This document shows, one piece after another, positions 61,879-64,000 of a stretch of 64,000 nucleotides of DNA. Under the pieces are notes generated by a model. The model searched no databases. It had not been told where the DNA came from and was given only the letters and a program-made list of their open reading frames with translations. Numbering within the stretch: the stretch's first letter is position 1; each line of letters starts with the position of its first letter. The translations under genes and the position numbers were made by a program. Source of the DNA: an uncultured delta proteobacterium (lineage in GTDB: Bacteria > Desulfobacterota > Desulfobulbia > Desulfobulbales > Desulfocapsaceae). The DNA lies in NCBI GenBank assembly GCA_903901335.1, contig CAIUQR010000032.1, positions 1 through 64,000 of the forward strand, in the 5' to 3' direction.

Positions 61879-62137
61879 GAATATCTCCTCAAAATAAACT
61901 ATTCAACAAAACACTCGCCCATACCTTGTGTACCATTACCTGTTGGAATATTTTTCGCATTAAGAAAAATCCACCCCTCATATATTCAGTTTCACAGACC
62001 AAAGTCAACAACAAAGAAATGCCGGGAAGGCGACTATTTAGAGAGGGTTTAACGATTATCTGGAAAAATCAGAGAGGAAAAGGTATTCTCCCACGTGTTT
62101 TTCCACTATTTTCTATCAAAAATCTGGGGCACAACAA

Positions 62138-63727
62138 TTGAAAACTTCGTCACAGGACAGCGGGAAAATCGCCAGATCGGCAGGAACCGTTGGCATCGCG
62201 GTGATGAGCAGCCGCATTCTCGGGCTTGTCCGCGAGCAGGTATTTGCCGGTATGTTCGGGGCAGGGACGGCTTATGACGCCTTTGTTGTCGCCTTCCGGA
62301 TTCCCAACCTCTTAAGAGATCTCTTTGCCGAAGGTGCGCTTTCCGCAGCGTTTGTGACGGTATTTTCCGACTATGACACCAACAGGACGGAACATCAGAC
62401 CTGGCAGCTGGCCTCCAATGTCCTGGTTTTTTTTACAATTGCCCTCAGTATCATTACCATCCTGGGGATTGTGATGGCAGGTCCCATAGTATCCCTTTTT
62501 GCCCCGAATTTTGCAGAGATCCCCGGAAAAGTGTATCTGACGACGAAGTTGACAATGATCATGATGCCGTTTTTAGTCTTTATTTCGCTGGCGGCGGTCA
62601 TTATGGGGATACTGAACACCAAAGGCCGTTTTTTCGTGCCGGCTATGGCATCAACCTTTTTCAACCTGGGCTCAATCATCGGCGGTGTCGGTCTGGCCTA
62701 CCTTCTTCCCCGGTTCGGTCAACCACCCATTGTGGGTATGGCCATTGGCACCCTGGTCGGCGGAATACTCCAGCTGGGGATGCAGCTGCCTGCACTCTTC
62801 AAGACAGGTTTTACCTTCCGTTTTCATCTGAATCTTGCCGATCCCGGGCTCAAGCGGATATTACGACTGATGATCCCGGCCACCATCGGTCTATCGGCAA
62901 CCCAGATCAACCTCTTCATCAACACGAATTTCGCCTCATCCTGCGCAGAAGGTTCAGTCTCCTGGCTCCAGTATGCGTTCAGGCTTGTGCAGCTGCCGAT
63001 AGGGGTATTCGGTGTCGCATTTTCGATCGCCGCCATGCCGGTGCTTGCCCGGCATGCCGCCAGAAAGGATATTCAGGGGATGCGGGAGACGCTGGTGTCA
63101 TCCTTAACCATGGTGTTCTGCCTGACCATACCGGCGACAGCAGGACTGATCCTTCTGGCCGAACCGATCATCCGGCTGATCTTTGAACGGGGCGCCTTCA
63201 CGAGTATCGATACAACGGCAACCGCCCAGGCCCTTTCTTTATATGCCGTCGGCCTGTTCGCCTATTCGGCCAACAAGATCCTGGTTCCGGTCTTTTATGC
63301 CCTGGACGATACACGATATCCCGTCATTGCCAGTTTTATAGCTGTGATAGTCAATATTCTGATTATCTCTGCAACCATCAGTTCTTTCCAGCATAAGGCT
63401 ATCGCTTTGTCGATGTCCTGCACCATGCTCTTGAATTTTCTGATCCTGAGTGTGATTTTATTTAAAAAGATGAAAGGCTATTCTATCGCCTATCTGCTGA
63501 AAGGGGTGTTCAAGATTTGTACAGCGACAACGTGCATGTCTCTGTTGATCGTGGCAGCACGCACGGTCTTTGCCTCCTGGTTTATCGGCACCCTCCTGCA
63601 GAAAGCCTCTGCCATGCTCTTTCTGATTACCAGTGCCGCCCTCCTCTATGGCATTTCTCTGTATTTCCTGCGGTTGCCGGAACTGACGGAGATCATCGCT
63701 AAGTTGAAAGTAAAATTTATCCGTTGA
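62138..63727 (+). CDS. murJ: Lipid II flippase MurJ
   Basis: MurJ moves lipid II across the inner membrane for peptidoglycan synthesis. The 529-residue MOP-superfamily protein has about fourteen helices. It has the family N-terminus SSRILGLVREQVFAGMFGAG, AFRIPNLLRDLFAEGALSAA, and AYSANKILVPVFYALDDTRY. The start is a TTG at 62138 preceded by GGGG. An ATG (MSSRILG) lies 22 codons on but would cut conserved residues. It faces a truncated convergent gene. Confidence 0.95.
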   Translation: MKTSSQDSGKIARSAGTVGIAVMSSRILGLVREQVFAGMFGAGTAYDAFVVAFRIPNLLRDLFAEGALSAAFVTVFSDYDTNRTEHQTWQLASNVLVFFTIALSIITILGIVMAGPIVSLFAPNFAEIPGKVYLTTKLTMIMMPFLVFISLAAVIMGILNTKGRFFVPAMASTFFNLGSIIGGVGLAYLLPRFGQPPIVGMAIGTLVGGILQLGMQLPALFKTGFTFRFHLNLADPGLKRILRLMIPATIGLSATQINLFINTNFASSCAEGSVSWLQYAFRLVQLPIGVFGVAFSIAAMPVLARHAARKDIQGMRETLVSSLTMVFCLTIPATAGLILLAEPIIRLIFERGAFTSIDTTATAQALSLYAVGLFAYSANKILVPVFYALDDTRYPVIASFIAVIVNILIISATISSFQHKAIALSMSCTMLLNFLILSVILFKKMKGYSIAYLLKGVFKICTATTCMSLLIVAARTVFASWFIGTLLQKASAMLFLITSAALLYGISLYFLRLPELTEIIAKLKVKFIR

Positions 63728-63761
63728 AGGTCGTTTTTCTGCCCTTCGCAATGTAGAGTCT

Positions 63762-64000
63762 TCAGCATACACATCTTGCAAAAAAATCATTGGCCCTTTC
63801 GGCAGCCTGCTCCATCGAACTGCTCGTCTGCACCGCGGTGGCCAGATGGTGTCCGAATGTATAGGTCCCGGCATAATAATGGGTGAATTGCTTCAGTCTG
63901 CCAAGTTGCCGTTCCGTTGAAAAACGCTCCATAAGCAGCTCGATAAATCTGAAGTATATCTGTTCCCTTGAAAGCCGTGGTTGTTCCGGTTGGCAGCCAT
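63762..64000 (-). CDS. tRNA-dihydrouridine synthase-like protein, C-terminal part (cut by window edge)
   Basis: The minus-strand frame from the window edge to TGA at 63762 encodes about 79 residues: ...REQIYFRFIELLMERFSTE, LGRLKQFTHYYAGTYTFGHH, and a tail MEQAAERANDFFARCVC. As I recall it, this helical pattern matches the C-terminal tRNA-binding domain of Dus proteins in Desulfobacterota. The catalytic barrel lies outside the window, so the call rests only on the tail. Confidence 0.5.
   Translation of the reverse strand, partial: GCQPEQPRLSREQIYFRFIELLMERFSTERQLGRLKQFTHYYAGTYTFGHHLATAVQTSSSMEQAAERANDFFARCVC

Overview
The window looks like chromosome of a Gram-negative, largely anaerobic bacterium of the Desulfobacterota, most like the Desulfobulbales. 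This is inferred from gene content and protein style. The clues are rubredoxin, a two-iron desulfoferrodoxin and ferritin, menaquinone synthesis by the futalosine route, fused class I fumarase, a DctA/malic enzyme pair, and several small cysteine-rich proteins common in that group. No sulfate-reduction genes are present, so the metabolism is not shown directly.

Layout. 0-15 kb: truncated malic enzyme and dctA, glmS, pyrE with a 56-residue zinc-ribbon protein and a PilZ protein, then hflX-nadE and lon-mltG on the minus strand, a GlmU-like beta-helix protein, and fumarase. 15.4-19.1 kb is an accessory patch. It holds a transposase N-terminal scrap, what looks like the 5' part of a group II intron RNA, an OmpA-family protein, a MauJ-like protein, and a broken integron-type integrase. 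19.1-25.2 kb: a U32 protein facing the tight mnmA-mtaB-cinA-recA run. 25.2-34 kb: an FAD dehydrogenase followed by oxygen- and iron-handling genes (rubredoxin, ferritin, coxA-C-D-B with ctaB, a DOMON protein behind a Fur-like box, desulfoferrodoxin). 34-36.4 kb: NlpC/P60 lipoprotein, shikimate kinase, a PF11756 protein and purC. 36.4-43.1 kb: a futalosine menaquinone cluster (mqnE, mqnC, deaminase, mqnA, ubiX, ubiA/mqnP, DUF3108), preceded by a sigma-70 factor. 45-64 kb: malQ, tRNA-Glu, YdcF, a hybrid histidine kinase with two tiny leader ORFs, an MFS pump, FAH, pepA, a CNNM protein, mdh, a DMT exporter, DUF2065, purM, mogA, an EF-G paralogue, murJ and a truncated tRNA-dihydrouridine-synthase-like gene.

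How the parts fit. DctA, malic enzyme, fumarase and malate dehydrogenase interconvert C4 dicarboxylates. The mqn cluster supplies menaquinone. The cox genes with rubredoxin, desulfoferrodoxin and ferritin suggest oxygen reduction and detoxification in an otherwise anaerobic cell. The points most worth a second look are the missing standard start codon of hflX, the rubredoxin with a CxC first knuckle, the terminator abutting the mqnE start, the Fur-like box before the DOMON gene, the decayed intron/integrase patch, and the two tiny paralogous ORFs coupled to the hybrid kinase. I found no CRISPR array, no prophage and no clear defence system.
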